Source: Verrucomicrobiia bacterium (GTDB taxonomy: Bacteria; Verrucomicrobiota; Verrucomicrobiia; Verrucomicrobiales; DEV007). From it: 64,000 nucleotides of DNA. Every line of letters begins with the position of its first letter. Position 1 is the first letter of the stretch. The notes under the pieces are model-generated. The model ran no database searches. It had not been told where the DNA came from and saw only the letters and a program-made list of their open reading frames with translations. The DNA lies in assembly GCA_030425385.1 (NCBI GenBank), contig JAUIAH010000002.1, positions 124,001-188,000 of the forward strand, written 5' to 3'. Shown in pieces: positions 19,240 through 29,089 of the stretch. The translations under genes were made by a program, and so were the position numbers.

Positions 19240-19451
19240 TGCCTACTCCCCATTGCGCTACGGAGGCGCTTCCAAATTTCGTAAGTCGACCGCCGCGGCA
19301 TGGAGCATCCTACGCTACTCCCCTGACCGCGCCACCTCAGAATGGATGGCGCAGGCAATCCGGCGCGGTCGCCTATGAAAGGGTCAGAATTGCCTTCCCA
19401 AAGCGGCCGAGATGTTAGAGGACTGAAGGTCATCACCGTCTCCATCATTCC
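19240..19451. other. Intergenic region between divergent genes, with an inverted repeat
   Basis: This 212-bp stretch separates the EamA gene from the ThuA gene. It contains a perfect 9-bp inverted repeat, GACCGCGCC (19325-19333) and GGCGCGGTC (19362-19370), with a 28-base loop. I see no convincing promoter or gene in it. Confidence 0.4.
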
Positions 19452-20387
19452 ATGAACCCGACTCGTCTCCTCAAACGTTTTCTCCCGCTCGTGCTCGCCC
19501 TTATCCCCGCCATGGCTTTTCTGATCCATGCGGCGGCCCCTGGAGAACCAGCCAAGATCAAGGCCATGCTCCTCACCGGGCAAATGAACCCTTACCACGA
19601 TTGGAAAGTCACGAGCGCCCGGATCGAGGCACTTCTTGAGGCAACTGGACGTTTTGACGTCACGCAGGTGGTGAGCCCTGCCAAAGGCGAAGACATGAGC
19701 ACCTTCAACCCTGACTTTGCGAGCTACGATGTCGTCATCTTGGACTACGATGGGGACTCCTGGTCAGCAGCAACGAAGAAACGCTTTGAAAACTATGTCA
19801 GTGGCGGCGGTGGTTTCGTCGTTCACCACTCCTCAGACAATGCGTTCACGGACTGGCCAGCTTTCAACGAGATGATTGGTGTCGGCGGCTGGGGTGGTCG
19901 CGACAAAGCCTTCGGTCCTATTCTGAGATGGCGTGATGGCCAGCAGATCCATGATTACGCGACTGATGGCGGCGCCATCCATCCCAAGAAACACGACTTC
20001 ACCATCACGCTCCGCGACACCACCCACCCCATCACCCGCGGCATGCCTCGCGAATGGATGCATGCTCATGACGAGATCTATAGCCGCCTGCGAGGCCCTA
20101 TCGGTAGCACTAGGATCCTCGCCACCGCCACCGCCGATCCCAGCATGCGCAATGGAACGGGCGAACACGAACCCATGCTCATGACCAACTACTTTGGGCA
20201 AGGCCGTATCTTTCACACAACGTTAGGCCATGTCGGCATCAATGAACCTCAGCCGATCCGACAAACCCAATGCGTGGGCTACACGGTTAGTCTCCAGCGA
20301 GGTGCCGAATGGGCCGCCACTGGCAGCGTCACCATTCCTATCCCTCACCATTTCCCCACGGCTGACAAGGCATCTATCGAAGACTAA
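19452..20387 (+). CDS. Exported ThuA-domain protein
   Basis: A 311-residue protein with an N-terminal signal segment (LLKRFLPLVLALIPAMAFLIHAAA) followed by a ThuA (trehalose-utilisation-like) domain with a class I glutamine-amidotransferase-like fold. Supporting features are MLLTGQMNPYHDW, VVILDYDGDSW, GGGFVVHHSSDN, HPITRGMPREWMHAHDEIY and FHTTLGHV. Secreted ThuA proteins are frequent in the PVC group and are often predicted to work in sugar metabolism; the substrate here is unknown. It stands alone, with birA convergent about 40 bp downstream. Confidence 0.93.
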   Translation: MNPTRLLKRFLPLVLALIPAMAFLIHAAAPGEPAKIKAMLLTGQMNPYHDWKVTSARIEALLEATGRFDVTQVVSPAKGEDMSTFNPDFASYDVVILDYDGDSWSAATKKRFENYVSGGGGFVVHHSSDNAFTDWPAFNEMIGVGGWGGRDKAFGPILRWRDGQQIHDYATDGGAIHPKKHDFTITLRDTTHPITRGMPREWMHAHDEIYSRLRGPIGSTRILATATADPSMRNGTGEHEPMLMTNYFGQGRIFHTTLGHVGINEPQPIRQTQCVGYTVSLQRGAEWAATGSVTIPIPHHFPTADKASIED

Positions 20388-20430
20388 CAGAACTTCAGCA
20401 TCTTCTCACGGCCTCAGCCTGACGAAAACG

Positions 20431-21210
20431 CTATTCCGCAAGCCGGATTTCCTCACAACTGGTCAGGGCTTCACGACGACCGGATTCGTCTTCGATCACC
20501 AGCTCGCCCTCGGCAGCCAATGCGACGGCCATGCCGGTGAGCACACGTGAGCCCACCCGGGCGCGCACGGCCCTCCCCAGCAGGTAGTGGGCATCGGTGA
20601 TCTCCTCCAGAATGGCAGGAAAGGTCTCTAACGGACAGCGTAACACCTCGGTGAGTTGGTCCAGGATTCCCGCCGCGAGCGCTTCGCGATCGATCCAGGC
20701 CTGGGTGACTGCTCTGAGTGAGGTCGCGGTCGCGGCAATGTCAGAGGGAAAGGCGTCTGACGCCGCATTCACATTCAGACCGATGCCGATCACCGCTTGG
20801 CCACTGCCCTGACAGAACTCTGTCTCCACGAGAATCCCTGCCACCTTCTTTCCTCGGAGATAAAGGTCATTTGGCCACTTCACTTGGGGCACCGCCGGGG
20901 GATAATCCTCTAGCACCCGCTTCAGCGCCACCGCGGTGAGATGCGTCAGCCGCCCCCAATGCTGAGGTGGCCACGGTGGAGTCACGAGGCATGAGAACGC
21001 GAGATTCTCTCCGACGGCGCCACTGAACCACCGGTTTCCCCGCCGTCCACGACCGTCCGTCTGGATCTCAGCAAAGAAGACCGCGCCCTCCTCACCGCGT
21101 TCCTCTCCTGTGAGCACCGCATCATTGGTCGACCCTACCTGCTCCCTAGCTTCCAGGTGCCACGCCTCCGGCCATTTCAGACGTTCCGCGACTGCCTCGA
21201 CATCTAACAT
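20431..21210 (-). CDS. birA: Biotin-[acetyl-CoA-carboxylase] ligase
   Basis: A 259-residue enzyme that activates biotin with ATP and attaches it to biotin-dependent carboxylases. The catalytic core is clear: GRGRRGNRWFSG (biotinyl-AMP loop) and KWPNDLYLRGKKVAGILVETEF. A small C-terminal beta domain follows. No N-terminal helix-turn-helix is present, so it is a monofunctional ligase without the repressor function of E. coli BirA. It starts 12 bases after trpG on the same strand, so it is probably the last gene of a trpE-trpG-birA operon. bioB lies about 21 kb away. Confidence 0.95.
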   Translation of the reverse strand: MLDVEAVAERLKWPEAWHLEAREQVGSTNDAVLTGEERGEEGAVFFAEIQTDGRGRRGNRWFSGAVGENLAFSCLVTPPWPPQHWGRLTHLTAVALKRVLEDYPPAVPQVKWPNDLYLRGKKVAGILVETEFCQGSGQAVIGIGLNVNAASDAFPSDIAATATSLRAVTQAWIDREALAAGILDQLTEVLRCPLETFPAILEEITDAHYLLGRAVRARVGSRVLTGMAVALAAEGELVIEDESGRREALTSCEEIRLAE

Positions 21211-21222
21211 TCCATGAACGGG

Positions 21223-21789
21223 TCAGGGAAGATCGAGGAAATTCTGGAGGAGGTGTTTCCCTTGCTCAGTCAGAATCGACTCAGGATGAAATTGCACACC
21301 GTGAATGGGATACTCTCGATGCTGAAGACCCATGATCTCATGCTCCGCGGTTTCCGCCGTGATCTTGAGGACCTCGGGGAAGGTCTCTCGCTTCACGATG
21401 AGAGAATGATAGCGCGTAGCTTCGAAAGGTGTGGGCAGCCCCTTGAAGACACTTTCCCCTTCATGGAGAATCGGCGAAGTCTTGCCATGCATGAGCCGCT
21501 CCGCGCGGATCACATCCCCTCCAAATACGTGCCCGATGCACTGATGCCCAAGACACACGCCTAACAAAGGCGTCGATTCCCCGAACGCCTTGACGACGTC
21601 ACAGCTAATGCCGGCCTCGGCAGGCGTGCAGGGCCCTGGCGAAATGCAAATCCTCTCCGGTGCCAGCTCACGGATCTCATCAATGGAAATTTCGTCATTC
21701 CGGTAGACTTGAAGTTCAGCTCCTAACTCCCCGAAATACTGCACCAGATTGTAGGTGAACGAATCGTAGTTATCAATGACTAACAACAT
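21223..21789 (-). CDS. trpG: Anthranilate synthase component II (glutamine amidotransferase)
   Basis: The glutaminase subunit that feeds ammonia to TrpE in tryptophan synthesis; it could also serve aminodeoxychorismate synthase. Class I amidotransferase motifs are present: [18 protein letters not shown] at the N-terminus, the cysteine nucleophile in [23 protein letters not shown], and the His-Glu pair in [14 protein letters not shown]. The ATG at 21789 ([11 protein letters not shown]) gives 188 residues, the normal length; a longer frame would run into trpE. It follows trpE by 13 bases. Confidence 0.95.
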   Translation of the reverse strand: MLLVIDNYDSFTYNLVQYFGELGAELQVYRNDEISIDEIRELAPERICISPGPCTPAEAGISCDVVKAFGESTPLLGVCLGHQCIGHVFGGDVIRAERLMHGKTSPILHEGESVFKGLPTPFEATRYHSLIVKRETFPEVLKITAETAEHEIMGLQHREYPIHGVQFHPESILTEQGKHLLQNFLDLP

Positions 21790-21802
21790 GGCGAATAGCG
21801 GA

Positions 21803-23317
21803 TCAACTCTCCTCGGCAAGCTTCTTGGCACGCTCGATCGCTCGGATCATCCCCCGTGCCTTGTTCACCGTCTCTTCATACTCGTTCTCTGGCACCGAGT
21901 CCGCCACCACCCCGGCCCCGGCTTGTACAAAGGCTTTGCCGTCCTTGAGGACACAGGTGCGTAGGGCGATGCAGGAATCATGGTTGCCATCGAAACCGAA
22001 GTATCCCACGGCTCCCGAGTAGGCGCAGCGTTTGTTCTTCTCAAGCTCGTTGATGATCTGCATGGCGCGCACCTTAGGAGATCCCGATACCGTCCCAGCG
22101 GGAAAGGTCGCCGCCATCACGTCGTAGGCACTTTTGTCAGGCTTGAGACGCCCTTCGACATTGGAAACAATGTGCATCACATGGCTGTAGCGCTCGATGA
22201 TCATCAAATCGGTCACCTTCACACTTTCGTATTCAGCAATGCGCCCCACATCATTCCGAGCCAGGTCCACCAGCATGATATGTTCCGCACACTCTTTGGG
22301 ATCGCCTAACAAGTCCTTCTCCAGAGCAAGGTCTTCTTCCTCCGATTGACCACGCCAGCGGGTCCCAGCAATCGGCCGGATCTCGATCTTCCCATTGATC
22401 GCTCGCACGTGCACTTCAGGAGAACTTCCCACCAAGGCGAAGTGCCCCGGAAACTGCAGGCAAAACATGTAGGGAGAAGGATTCACGTGGCGCAGGGCTC
22501 TGTAGAGGTGGATGGGCGATGCATCATAGTCCACCGCAAAGCGTTGCGATGGGACCACCTGGAAGATGTCACCGGCGCGAATATATTCCTTCGCCTGCTC
22601 GACCATCGCACAGTATTCCTCTTTCGTCGTATTGCTAGCAGGCTCCACCGGAACGGGCTCGGCATGAGTGATCACGGGCTTCGCATGGAGAGGCTGCGAC
22701 AATTTCCCGATCAGCCGATCGATGCGTTCCCGCGCACTGGCATACGCCGTTTCAGCGTTCTCGAAATCTGCCGTGATGACGTTCGCCACTACCAAGATCC
22801 GGCGGTGACGATGATCAAAGATGATCACTTCATCGGCAAACATGAAGAACATGTCAGGAACCCCAAGCGCATCCTCCGGCGGTTCAGGAACGGTGGGTTC
22901 GAAGTAGCGCACGGCGTCGTAGGCAAGGTAACCTACCGCCCCACCATAGAAGACGGGCAAGCCATTCGCATCGACTGGCTGATAGGCCGCCATAAGCGTC
23001 TCCAACTCCCGCAGAGGACTTCCTTCCACCACCGTCACCGTCTCCTTGCCTGTTCGCAAATCCGTTAGCGTGATCTCCTGACCGCGGGCGGCAAATGTGA
23101 GGCGCGGCGCACTGCCCAGAAACGAGTAGCGTCCCGCATCCTCACGAGACTCGGCCGACTCCAGGAGAAAAGCATGCTCTCCGTCATTGATCTTTTGAAA
23201 GGCGGAAAGAGGCGTTTCATAATCGGCCGCCAACTCCGTGTACGTGGGAATGAGCCCACCCTTCGCGAATTGGGTGGCGAAGGTGGCGTCATCAGGAATG
23301 AGAGGCGTCGTCGACAC
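21803..23317 (-). CDS. trpE: Anthranilate synthase component I
   Basis: It converts chorismate and ammonia to anthranilate. The chorismate-binding domain is typical: [88 protein letters not shown] and [12 protein letters not shown]. The frame is open to 23443, but residues before the GTG at 23317 are Arg-rich and unlike the family. That GTG ([13 protein letters not shown]) gives 504 residues, has an AGG a few bases upstream and leaves 67 bp to the divergent rhomboid gene. No trp leader peptide or attenuator is visible. Confidence 0.95.
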   Translation of the reverse strand: MSTTPLIPDDATFATQFAKGGLIPTYTELAADYETPLSAFQKINDGEHAFLLESAESREDAGRYSFLGSAPRLTFAARGQEITLTDLRTGKETVTVVEGSPLRELETLMAAYQPVDANGLPVFYGGAVGYLAYDAVRYFEPTVPEPPEDALGVPDMFFMFADEVIIFDHRHRRILVVANVITADFENAETAYASARERIDRLIGKLSQPLHAKPVITHAEPVPVEPASNTTKEEYCAMVEQAKEYIRAGDIFQVVPSQRFAVDYDASPIHLYRALRHVNPSPYMFCLQFPGHFALVGSSPEVHVRAINGKIEIRPIAGTRWRGQSEEEDLALEKDLLGDPKECAEHIMLVDLARNDVGRIAEYESVKVTDLMIIERYSHVMHIVSNVEGRLKPDKSAYDVMAATFPAGTVSGSPKVRAMQIINELEKNKRCAYSGAVGYFGFDGNHDSCIALRTCVLKDGKAFVQAGAGVVADSVPENEYEETVNKARGMIRAIERAKKLAEES

Positions 23318-23384
23318 GGGCCTGCAGTTTGGCGGGCGAATGCCGATCTGCAAGCAGTCACTTGGCAATCTTCGTCTCCGCCGT

Positions 23385-24260
23385 ATGGTCCTCCCGGTGC
23401 CCGATTCAGAAACAGAAGCGGAGGAACTCCTTCCGGCTAACATTGCCCTCGCCGCGCGCTGCCCTTCCGCGCGGGACGCGCTCGACTATGGCCTCGTCAT
23501 TCTCGCCATGAATCTGCCCTATTGGCATGTGCGCCAAACGGATCATCACGAACTCTACGTGGAAACGGCCTCCCTTGCCCGTGTCCGTGAGGAGTTGGCT
23601 ACCTTTCGCCATGAACAATCCCATTGGAATGCCTCGCCCCTGGATCATGGGTTGGCCGAGCATCCCCCTAGCTTCTACGTGCCCTATGTGATCGCCTTAG
23701 TCATGATCGCCTCGTTCATCCTGCAGAACGCCTACGCGCCCGCCTATGGCGTGTCCGGAAGGATGGATGCCGTTGGGCTCATCACCCGCGGCGAATGGCA
23801 TCGCCCATTCACGGCTCTCTTTCTTCACGCGGACATCGCCCACCTTGCCAGCAATCTCGTCATTGGGCTCTGGTATGGCTTTCTTGTCAATCGCGGCTTT
23901 GGCACGATGATAGGATGGATGCTTATTCTCGGCACCGGTGTCTTAGGGAATATGACAGTCGCCTTCTTGCACTATCCTGAATCCCATCTTTCCATCGGGG
24001 CATCGACGGCTGTCTTCGGAGCCCTCGGCTTGCTCGTGGCAGAGGGCTTGGCCCATCGCTGGCACTGGCGTTTCACCCAACGGCTTGGTGCCATTCTCGT
24101 CCCCTTAGTCGCTGGCGGCATCGTTCTCGGGTGGACAGGAGGCTTTGGCGATCCCCAAGTCGATAGCTTGGCACATGTGATGGGCTTTGTCTCTGGCGTG
24201 ACGTTAGGGCTCATCGCCCTCTGGATGCCCCCACGAAAGAAAGCTGTGATTAGTCGATGA
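23385..24260 (+). CDS. Rhomboid-family intramembrane serine protease
   Basis: A 291-residue protein with an approx. 100-residue soluble N-terminal region, somewhat like the GlpG cytoplasmic domain, followed by about six TM helices. The catalytic serine is in IGASTAVFG, the catalytic histidine in HVMGFVSGVTLG, and HLASN supplies the conserved HxxxN of helix 2. It cleaves membrane-embedded substrates; its target is unknown. The ATG at 23385 is chosen because further upstream Met codons lie in or against the divergent trpE start region. The MYG1 gene follows 30 bp downstream. Confidence 0.92.
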   Translation: MVLPVPDSETEAEELLPANIALAARCPSARDALDYGLVILAMNLPYWHVRQTDHHELYVETASLARVREELATFRHEQSHWNASPLDHGLAEHPPSFYVPYVIALVMIASFILQNAYAPAYGVSGRMDAVGLITRGEWHRPFTALFLHADIAHLASNLVIGLWYGFLVNRGFGTMIGWMLILGTGVLGNMTVAFLHYPESHLSIGASTAVFGALGLLVAEGLAHRWHWRFTQRLGAILVPLVAGGIVLGWTGGFGDPQVDSLAHVMGFVSGVTLGLIALWMPPRKKAVISR

Positions 24261-24290
24261 CGGGAGGCGGGGTCTCCCCCATTGTAACGG

Positions 24291-25157
24291 ATGGTCCGTC
24301 AAATTGTCACTCATCCAGGGGGCGCCCACAAGGACGACTTCCTCGCTTGCAGCGTGCTCGTCTCCCTCTATCAGGTTCCCATACATCGCAGGGAGCCCAC
24401 CCCTGAAGATCTCGCCGACCCTTCCACCTGCGTGGTGGATGTGGGAGGAGAACACGATCCAGAGAAGAAGAACTTTGATCATCACCAGTTTCCCCAAGAT
24501 CAACCACCCATCTGTGCGCTTTCGTTAGTGCTACAGGATCTTGGGCTCTACGAAGACGCTCAGCAATTCTGTGAGTGGCTTGAGCCGGCCGAATGGCTGG
24601 ACTGCCTCGGTCCAAATGAGACCGCAGCCAAGCTCGGTGCCCCTCGCGAAGTCATCAATCAACTCCTCTCGCCGATCGATGTCACTCTCCTGAAGCGCTT
24701 TGCCGGAGGGAAACAATGGACACTCAATGAACCCATCTGGCAGGTCATGCGGATGATCGGTGAGGACCTTCTCGCGTATCTTCGCAGTTTGCGCAAACGC
24801 CTCGACCTCATCGCCACCCGGGCGGAATGGTGGCAGTTGGAAACCCCGCGCGGGGCGTTCGAGGCCCTCTTCATGCCACGGATCGAACCTGTGGTCGGAG
24901 AGCCATCCTTTGGGCTCAATCGCTATATTGAGGAATGCGGCAAAGAGAACACCATCATTGCGCTCATCTACCCTGATCGCCGTGGCAGCGGCTATGGATT
25001 GGGCCGCTTCAATGACCACCCAGCGGTGGACTTCACACGCGTCGAAGCCGAACCCGATGTCCACTTCGCCCACGGGCGCGGTTTCGTCGCCAAGACGAGT
25101 GCCACGAATCCCGATCGCTTGCGAGAGCTTCTCACCAAAGCCTACGTCCCCGCCTAA
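24291..25157 (+). CDS. MYG1-family protein (DHH-like phosphoesterase/nuclease)
   Basis: A 288-residue homologue of the MYG1/UPF0160 family. Diagnostic motifs are THPGGAHKDDFLA at the N-terminus, VVDVGGEHDPEKKNFDHHQF (DHH-type metal centre) and the C-terminal VHFAHGRGFVAKT. The eukaryotic relative is a 3'-5' RNA exonuclease in nucleus and mitochondria; the bacterial role is not established. Length and motif order are normal for the family. It follows the rhomboid gene in the same direction but no functional link is known. Confidence 0.93.
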   Translation: MVRQIVTHPGGAHKDDFLACSVLVSLYQVPIHRREPTPEDLADPSTCVVDVGGEHDPEKKNFDHHQFPQDQPPICALSLVLQDLGLYEDAQQFCEWLEPAEWLDCLGPNETAAKLGAPREVINQLLSPIDVTLLKRFAGGKQWTLNEPIWQVMRMIGEDLLAYLRSLRKRLDLIATRAEWWQLETPRGAFEALFMPRIEPVVGEPSFGLNRYIEECGKENTIIALIYPDRRGSGYGLGRFNDHPAVDFTRVEAEPDVHFAHGRGFVAKTSATNPDRLRELLTKAYVPA

Positions 25158-25174
25158 GAAGGCTGGAACCGTCG

Positions 25175-25693
25175 TCAATCAGACCTGAAAGGAACTGTGA
25201 AATAGTCAACCAAGCCGTCTTCGTCAACTTTCTCTTTATCCGTAAGATAGAGACCAGCAGCTCCTGTTCCGAGCGGTGCCCCAGTGGTATTGAACACCTG
25301 ACTCCCGTCATCGAGAATCAGAAACCCTTCGAAGGGATAGTACATTTCGAACTCGCGATCATACCGACAGCAGACTCCTGCAATCGTCCTCGCCTTGATG
25401 CGCTTCACGATATCAACCACAATTGGAGCTTCCTCATCAAGAGTTTGAAAGAGACCAAAGACCTTTCTCACCACTTTGAAAGAAGGAATCTTCTCCACGT
25501 CTTCCAGCCGATCAGCGTTCTCAGGAATATCACAAGTTTCCCACGGCTCTTCAGCAAAGGGCATCGCGAAACTAAAGCCGCGATCAACAGTGAAATAGGA
25601 AATCACAATATCGATAGCGTCTTCAATCTCCCTTGATTGAAAGACGTCCACAATGTGAGCGCCCAGAATCATCTCTGGTGAAATGGTCGCCAT
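25175..25693 (-). CDS. Hypothetical 172-residue soluble protein, paired with the pentapeptide-repeat gene
   Basis: I do not recognise this protein. It is acidic, with no signal peptide or membrane helix, an alternation of predicted strands and helices, two adjacent cysteines (GVCCRYDREFEMYYPF) and a Gly-rich loop (TTGAPLGTGAAGLYLTDK). The ATG at 25693 (MATISPEM) is preferred over a TTG three codons upstream; GGAGG lies just before it but closer than usual. It starts about 20 bases after the pentapeptide gene's stop, so the two are probably co-transcribed. Base composition is visibly more AT-rich than its neighbours, which hints at transfer or a different history. Confidence 0.72.
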   Translation of the reverse strand: MATISPEMILGAHIVDVFQSREIEDAIDIVISYFTVDRGFSFAMPFAEEPWETCDIPENADRLEDVEKIPSFKVVRKVFGLFQTLDEEAPIVVDIVKRIKARTIAGVCCRYDREFEMYYPFEGFLILDDGSQVFNTTGAPLGTGAAGLYLTDKEKVDEDGLVDYFTVPFRSD

Positions 25694-25713
25694 GCCCTCC
25701 AAGACCTTCTATG

Positions 25714-26178
25714 TCAAAGTCCCTGCGTGTCTCGCAGAATGGCGTCGGTGAGGTCCAGCCCTTCTCTTTGAGATCCTGACAGGTTTGCCGCGATGAGGTC
25801 CGTGCCTACACACTTGGCACCTGAAAGATTGGCGTCTATCAACGTCGCCCCCGATAAATCGGCACCGCTCAAGTCCGCTTCGCTGAGATTCACACGATCC
25901 AACGTCACGCCCCCGAGATCCGCGCCGGTGAAGTCGACTTGACTCAAATTCGCCCCGGTAAACGTCGCGCCGCTGAAATCGGCTCCGGAGAAATTGACCC
26001 CCACCAAGATGGCGTCAGAGAAATTTGTGCCAATGAAATGGGCTTTGGACAGATTCGCCCCTGAGAAATCCTGCCCGCTCAAATCCATCCCTGTCTTCTC
26101 TAACATCGCCCCCTCTTGACCCCCAGTAGAAAGCCAGTTCGCATGCGCATCCAGTTCGTCCGAAGTGATCGTAGCCAT
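25714..26178 (-). CDS. Pentapeptide-repeat protein
   Basis: A 154-residue protein with a short helical cap (SDELDAHANWLSTGG). It is followed by about twenty A(D/N)LxG-type pentapeptides from about residue 32 to the end, for example SGANLSKAHF and SEADLSGADLSGATL. These fold as a right-handed quadrilateral beta-helix. Some relatives mimic DNA and protect gyrase, but most have no known role and nothing here points to one. The first gene of a probable two-gene operon, it has a promoter ending seven bases before the ATG. Confidence 0.92.
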   Translation of the reverse strand: MATITSDELDAHANWLSTGGQEGAMLEKTGMDLSGQDFSGANLSKAHFIGTNFSDAILVGVNFSGADFSGATFTGANLSQVDFTGADLGGVTLDRVNLSEADLSGADLSGATLIDANLSGAKCVGTDLIAANLSGSQREGLDLTDAILRDTQGL

Positions 26179-26185
26179 GTGATGA

Positions 26186-26213
26186 ATCCTAATTGGAAAT
26201 GCTCGCGCGGCAA
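26186..26213 (-). promoter_or_regulatory. Sigma70-like promoter of the pentapeptide-repeat operon
   Basis: On the minus strand TTGCCG, a 16-base spacer and TAGGAT are followed by seven bases and the ATG at 26178. No Shine-Dalgarno sequence is present. Confidence 0.5.
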
Positions 26214-26238
26214 GTATGTTCGAAAACCATTAAAACCA

Positions 26239-28089
26239 TTAGAGAATGATACTGAGCAGGAAAGCCAGCGCGAAGCCGACGATAGAGATCACCGTGGTGA
26301 CGATCGTCCAGGTTTGCAGCGTTTGTTTCTCTGTCATGCCGAAGTAGCGATTGACGATCCAGAAGCCACTATCATTCACATGTGAGAGGATCGTGGAACC
26401 TGCCGCAATGGCGATCACAACCAGGGCTTTGTGCATATCATCTAGATTGTATGTGGCCACTACTGGGGCGATGAGACTGGAGGCGGCGATCATTGACACG
26501 GTAGCGGATCCTTGAGTGACCCGCACGATGACTGCGAAGATATAGGCGAGAATGACAGGGCTGAGTTTCGAACTGGCGAGAAGATTGGCAAGGGTTTCGC
26601 CCACTCCGCTATCGCCTAGCATTTGCTTAAAGACACCACCTGCTCCCGTGACCAGAATGATGATGCCTGCAGGAGCGAGCGAGGCAGTGCTCAGCTCCAT
26701 GAGCTTCTCCCGACTCACACCGCGTCGCGTGCCGAGCAAGTAGAGGGAAATGAGCGTGGAGAGAATCAAGGCGATGATAGGATGCCCGAGAAAGATGCAA
26801 ATGTCAGTGAACGTGCCACTAGCAATACGGCCATTGTCCACCAGGAGTTCCAGGATGGTGCTAGCCAAGATCATAAGGATGGGGAGCCCGATGATGAGAA
26901 GCACCATGCCCAGGCTCGGAAGTTTCATGGCCGTGCCTTCGCGTTGATCTTCGATTCCAAGATCAGCGGGATCAGGCACGGCGATGAAATGCTTCTCGGC
27001 TAGTCGACACCCCAGCCAAGGGCCTGCAATGACGGCCGTGGGAAACCCCACGATCACTCCAAAGAGAATCACCCAGCCAAGCCCCACTTCGAGATTCTCC
27101 GCCACCAGAATGGGGCCAGGGGTTGGCGGAATGAAGGCGTGGGTCGTCGCCATGCCAGCCACTAACGGAAGACCGAAGAATAGAACGGACTTCTTGGTGT
27201 CGCGTGCCATGGCATAGATGATCGAAATGAGAATGACGAGACCGACATCGAAGAAGACTGGGATAGAAATGAGGAATCCCGTCACAACCATGGCCCACGG
27301 AGCGCGCTTCTCTCCAAAGGCCTTGATCAACGACCGAGCGAGGCTTTCCGCGCCTCCCGAAAACTCCAACACTTTCCCCAGTATGGCTCCCAGGCCAATA
27401 ATCGTCGCAATGAACCCGAGGCTGCCTCCCATGCCATCGATCACACTTTGCACCACATCCATCAAGGGCATGCCAGCCCCAATGCCGACAATGATCGCCG
27501 CTAACAAGAGCGCGATGAAGGCCTGCATTTTAAAGACGAGAATAAGGACCAAGAGAAAGATGATGGAAACGAGGAGCACCGTCACGAGCCACGCCACTGA
27601 GGGCCCGTCCAGGGCATCCAATTTGTGGAGCTGGGACTTGTTCTTCTTCAGCCAAGCGATGCGCGCAGCTTCATCGAAGCGTTGGGACTCGGAGCGGAGC
27701 TTGATTTGAAAGCGATCCCCCACAAGCACATTGGTCTCGTTGCCGAGATTCGTGGCCGAGTTTCCAGGATACCCGCCGATACTCACGTCTCCCCTGCGGA
27801 AGGCTTCCAGTTTGGTGGGATCCCCTGCCAAGTCGGTGATCACGACGGCTCCCAAGAGGACGCCATCCTCGTCTTTCAAAGCGGCCTCTAGATAGCCATC
27901 CTCGGCGATGCCTATCGCATCGATCTGAGGCCAACTCGACACGAGGGCATCGAGCGTCTCCTTGGGAACGAGGCCTGAGGGCGCATCCGCTTCCTCGGCT
28001 GATCGTCCCACGCCGAGCATGAGACCTAACAAGATCGCGATAAGAAGAGGGATTTCCGTTAGTTTCCGATGACAAGTTGGCAATACCAT
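26239..28089 (-). CDS. GntP-family sugar-acid permease with an exported N-terminal domain
   Basis: A 616-residue protein. Residues from about 165 onward are a normal GntP (gluconate:H+ symporter family) transporter with many TM helices; hallmarks include [15 protein letters not shown] and HVNDSGFW. The first approx. 165 residues are an addition: a hydrophobic signal-like helix ([14 protein letters not shown]), then a soluble domain of about 130 residues that ordinary 440-residue GntP permeases lack. It is divergent from a fumarylacetoacetate-hydrolase-family gene 48 bp away, so the pair probably handles a sugar acid. The substrate is unknown. Confidence 0.9.
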   Translation of the reverse strand: MVLPTCHRKLTEIPLLIAILLGLMLGVGRSAEEADAPSGLVPKETLDALVSSWPQIDAIGIAEDGYLEAALKDEDGVLLGAVVITDLAGDPTKLEAFRRGDVSIGGYPGNSATNLGNETNVLVGDRFQIKLRSESQRFDEAARIAWLKKNKSQLHKLDALDGPSVAWLVTVLLVSIIFLLVLILVFKMQAFIALLLAAIIVGIGAGMPLMDVVQSVIDGMGGSLGFIATIIGLGAILGKVLEFSGGAESLARSLIKAFGEKRAPWAMVVTGFLISIPVFFDVGLVILISIIYAMARDTKKSVLFFGLPLVAGMATTHAFIPPTPGPILVAENLEVGLGWVILFGVIVGFPTAVIAGPWLGCRLAEKHFIAVPDPADLGIEDQREGTAMKLPSLGMVLLIIGLPILMILASTILELLVDNGRIASGTFTDICIFLGHPIIALILSTLISLYLLGTRRGVSREKLMELSTASLAPAGIIILVTGAGGVFKQMLGDSGVGETLANLLASSKLSPVILAYIFAVIVRVTQGSATVSMIAASSLIAPVVATYNLDDMHKALVVIAIAAGSTILSHVNDSGFWIVNRYFGMTEKQTLQTWTIVTTVISIVGFALAFLLSIIL

Positions 28090-28100
28090 GGTGCTTGGGG

Positions 28101-28129
28101 TTGCGTTGCGGGGGCTGGCTTACTAGAAT
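28101..28129 (+). promoter_or_regulatory. Sigma70-like promoter of the FAA-hydrolase gene
   Basis: TTGCGT, a 17-base spacer and TAGAAT are followed by eight bases, mostly C, and the ATG at 28138. It lies in the 48-bp gap to the divergent GntP gene. Confidence 0.5.
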
Positions 28130-28137
28130 CCCCCCCT

Positions 28138-28974
28138 ATGATCAAGGTCTATCGTCGTCAGGACAGCGTGGTGATTGTTTCAGGTGGTCAATGCTACAGC
28201 CACGAGGGCTTCTCATTTGACCGTCTCTTTCAAGCAGAAGATCCCGCTGCCTTTCTCCAAGAAGCCATCCGCGAAGCCACCCCGACCGCGGAGGCCGCAG
28301 CCATGCAAGACACGTGGGAAGCGCCTCTGGAATCTCAGGAAGTGTGGGCCTCTGGGGTCACCTATTACCGCAGTCGTGAAGCACGCATGGAGGAGTCGGA
28401 GCAATCTGGCGGCGATGTCTTCTACGACAAGGTTTACGAAGCCGAACGCCCTGAACTCTTCTTCAAAGCCACCTCTTCACGCGCGCGCGGGCACGGGGCG
28501 GAGGTGTGCATTCGCAAGGATTCGAGTTGGGATGTGCCAGAGCCTGAGCTGACGATTGCGATCAATGCCCATGGGAAGGTGTTCGGCTACACCGTCGGCA
28601 ATGACATGAGTTCGCGATCGATCGAAGGCGAGAATCCGCTCTATCTGCCACAAGCGAAAGTCTATCGGGGATCATGTGCGATGGGGCCCGCCCTGTGCGT
28701 GGGCGACCCGCTTCCCAAGGAAAGCAAGATCACTCTGGAGATCACCCGTGACGGAAACCCTGCCTTCACGGGTGAGACAGCCCTCACACAACTCAAACGG
28801 ACGCTCGACGAACTCGCTTCCTACCTCTTCCGCGACAACGAATTTCCCTTTGGCGCATGGCTCATGACGGGCACGGGAGTGGTTCCCTCCACCGATTTCA
28901 CTCTCCAAGTTGGTGATGTCGTCAGGATCTCTATCGAAGGCTTGGGGACATTGGAGAACCGGGTCGGAAGTTAG
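28138..28974 (+). CDS. Fumarylacetoacetate-hydrolase-family protein
   Basis: A 278-residue member of the FAH superfamily, whose members hydrolyse or decarboxylate 2-keto acids with a divalent metal. Family features are [44 protein letters not shown] (metal-binding acidic cluster), the downstream [11 protein letters not shown] and [21 protein letters not shown] near the C-terminus. The ATG at 28138 fits both the family N-terminus and a promoter ending at 28129. Next to a GntP permease, it may act on a 3-deoxy-2-keto sugar acid, which is an inference from context. Confidence 0.92.
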   Translation: MIKVYRRQDSVVIVSGGQCYSHEGFSFDRLFQAEDPAAFLQEAIREATPTAEAAAMQDTWEAPLESQEVWASGVTYYRSREARMEESEQSGGDVFYDKVYEAERPELFFKATSSRARGHGAEVCIRKDSSWDVPEPELTIAINAHGKVFGYTVGNDMSSRSIEGENPLYLPQAKVYRGSCAMGPALCVGDPLPKESKITLEITRDGNPAFTGETALTQLKRTLDELASYLFRDNEFPFGAWLMTGTGVVPSTDFTLQVGDVVRISIEGLGTLENRVGS

Positions 28975-29089
28975 ACTACCAACGATCCATGCAGGGCTTC
29001 CCAAGCCACTCGTAGGAATTGGTCCGCACTGGTTGCTCGACGCATTCTCGCTGCATGGCTTCAAAGCGTTCGCAGATCACCATCTCGAA

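Noticed and set aside
19325-19370. GC-rich inverted repeat between the EamA and ThuA genes as a terminator
   Set aside because: The loop is 28 bases and no T-run follows on either strand; both flanking genes are transcribed away from it.
22346-23068. 240-residue plus-strand frame opposite trpE
   Set aside because: Low-complexity His/Arg composition and full overlap with trpE; an antisense shadow.
23318-23384. trp attenuator or T-box upstream of trpE
   Set aside because: Only 67 bases separate trpE from the divergent rhomboid gene, with no Trp-rich leader peptide or alternative hairpins.
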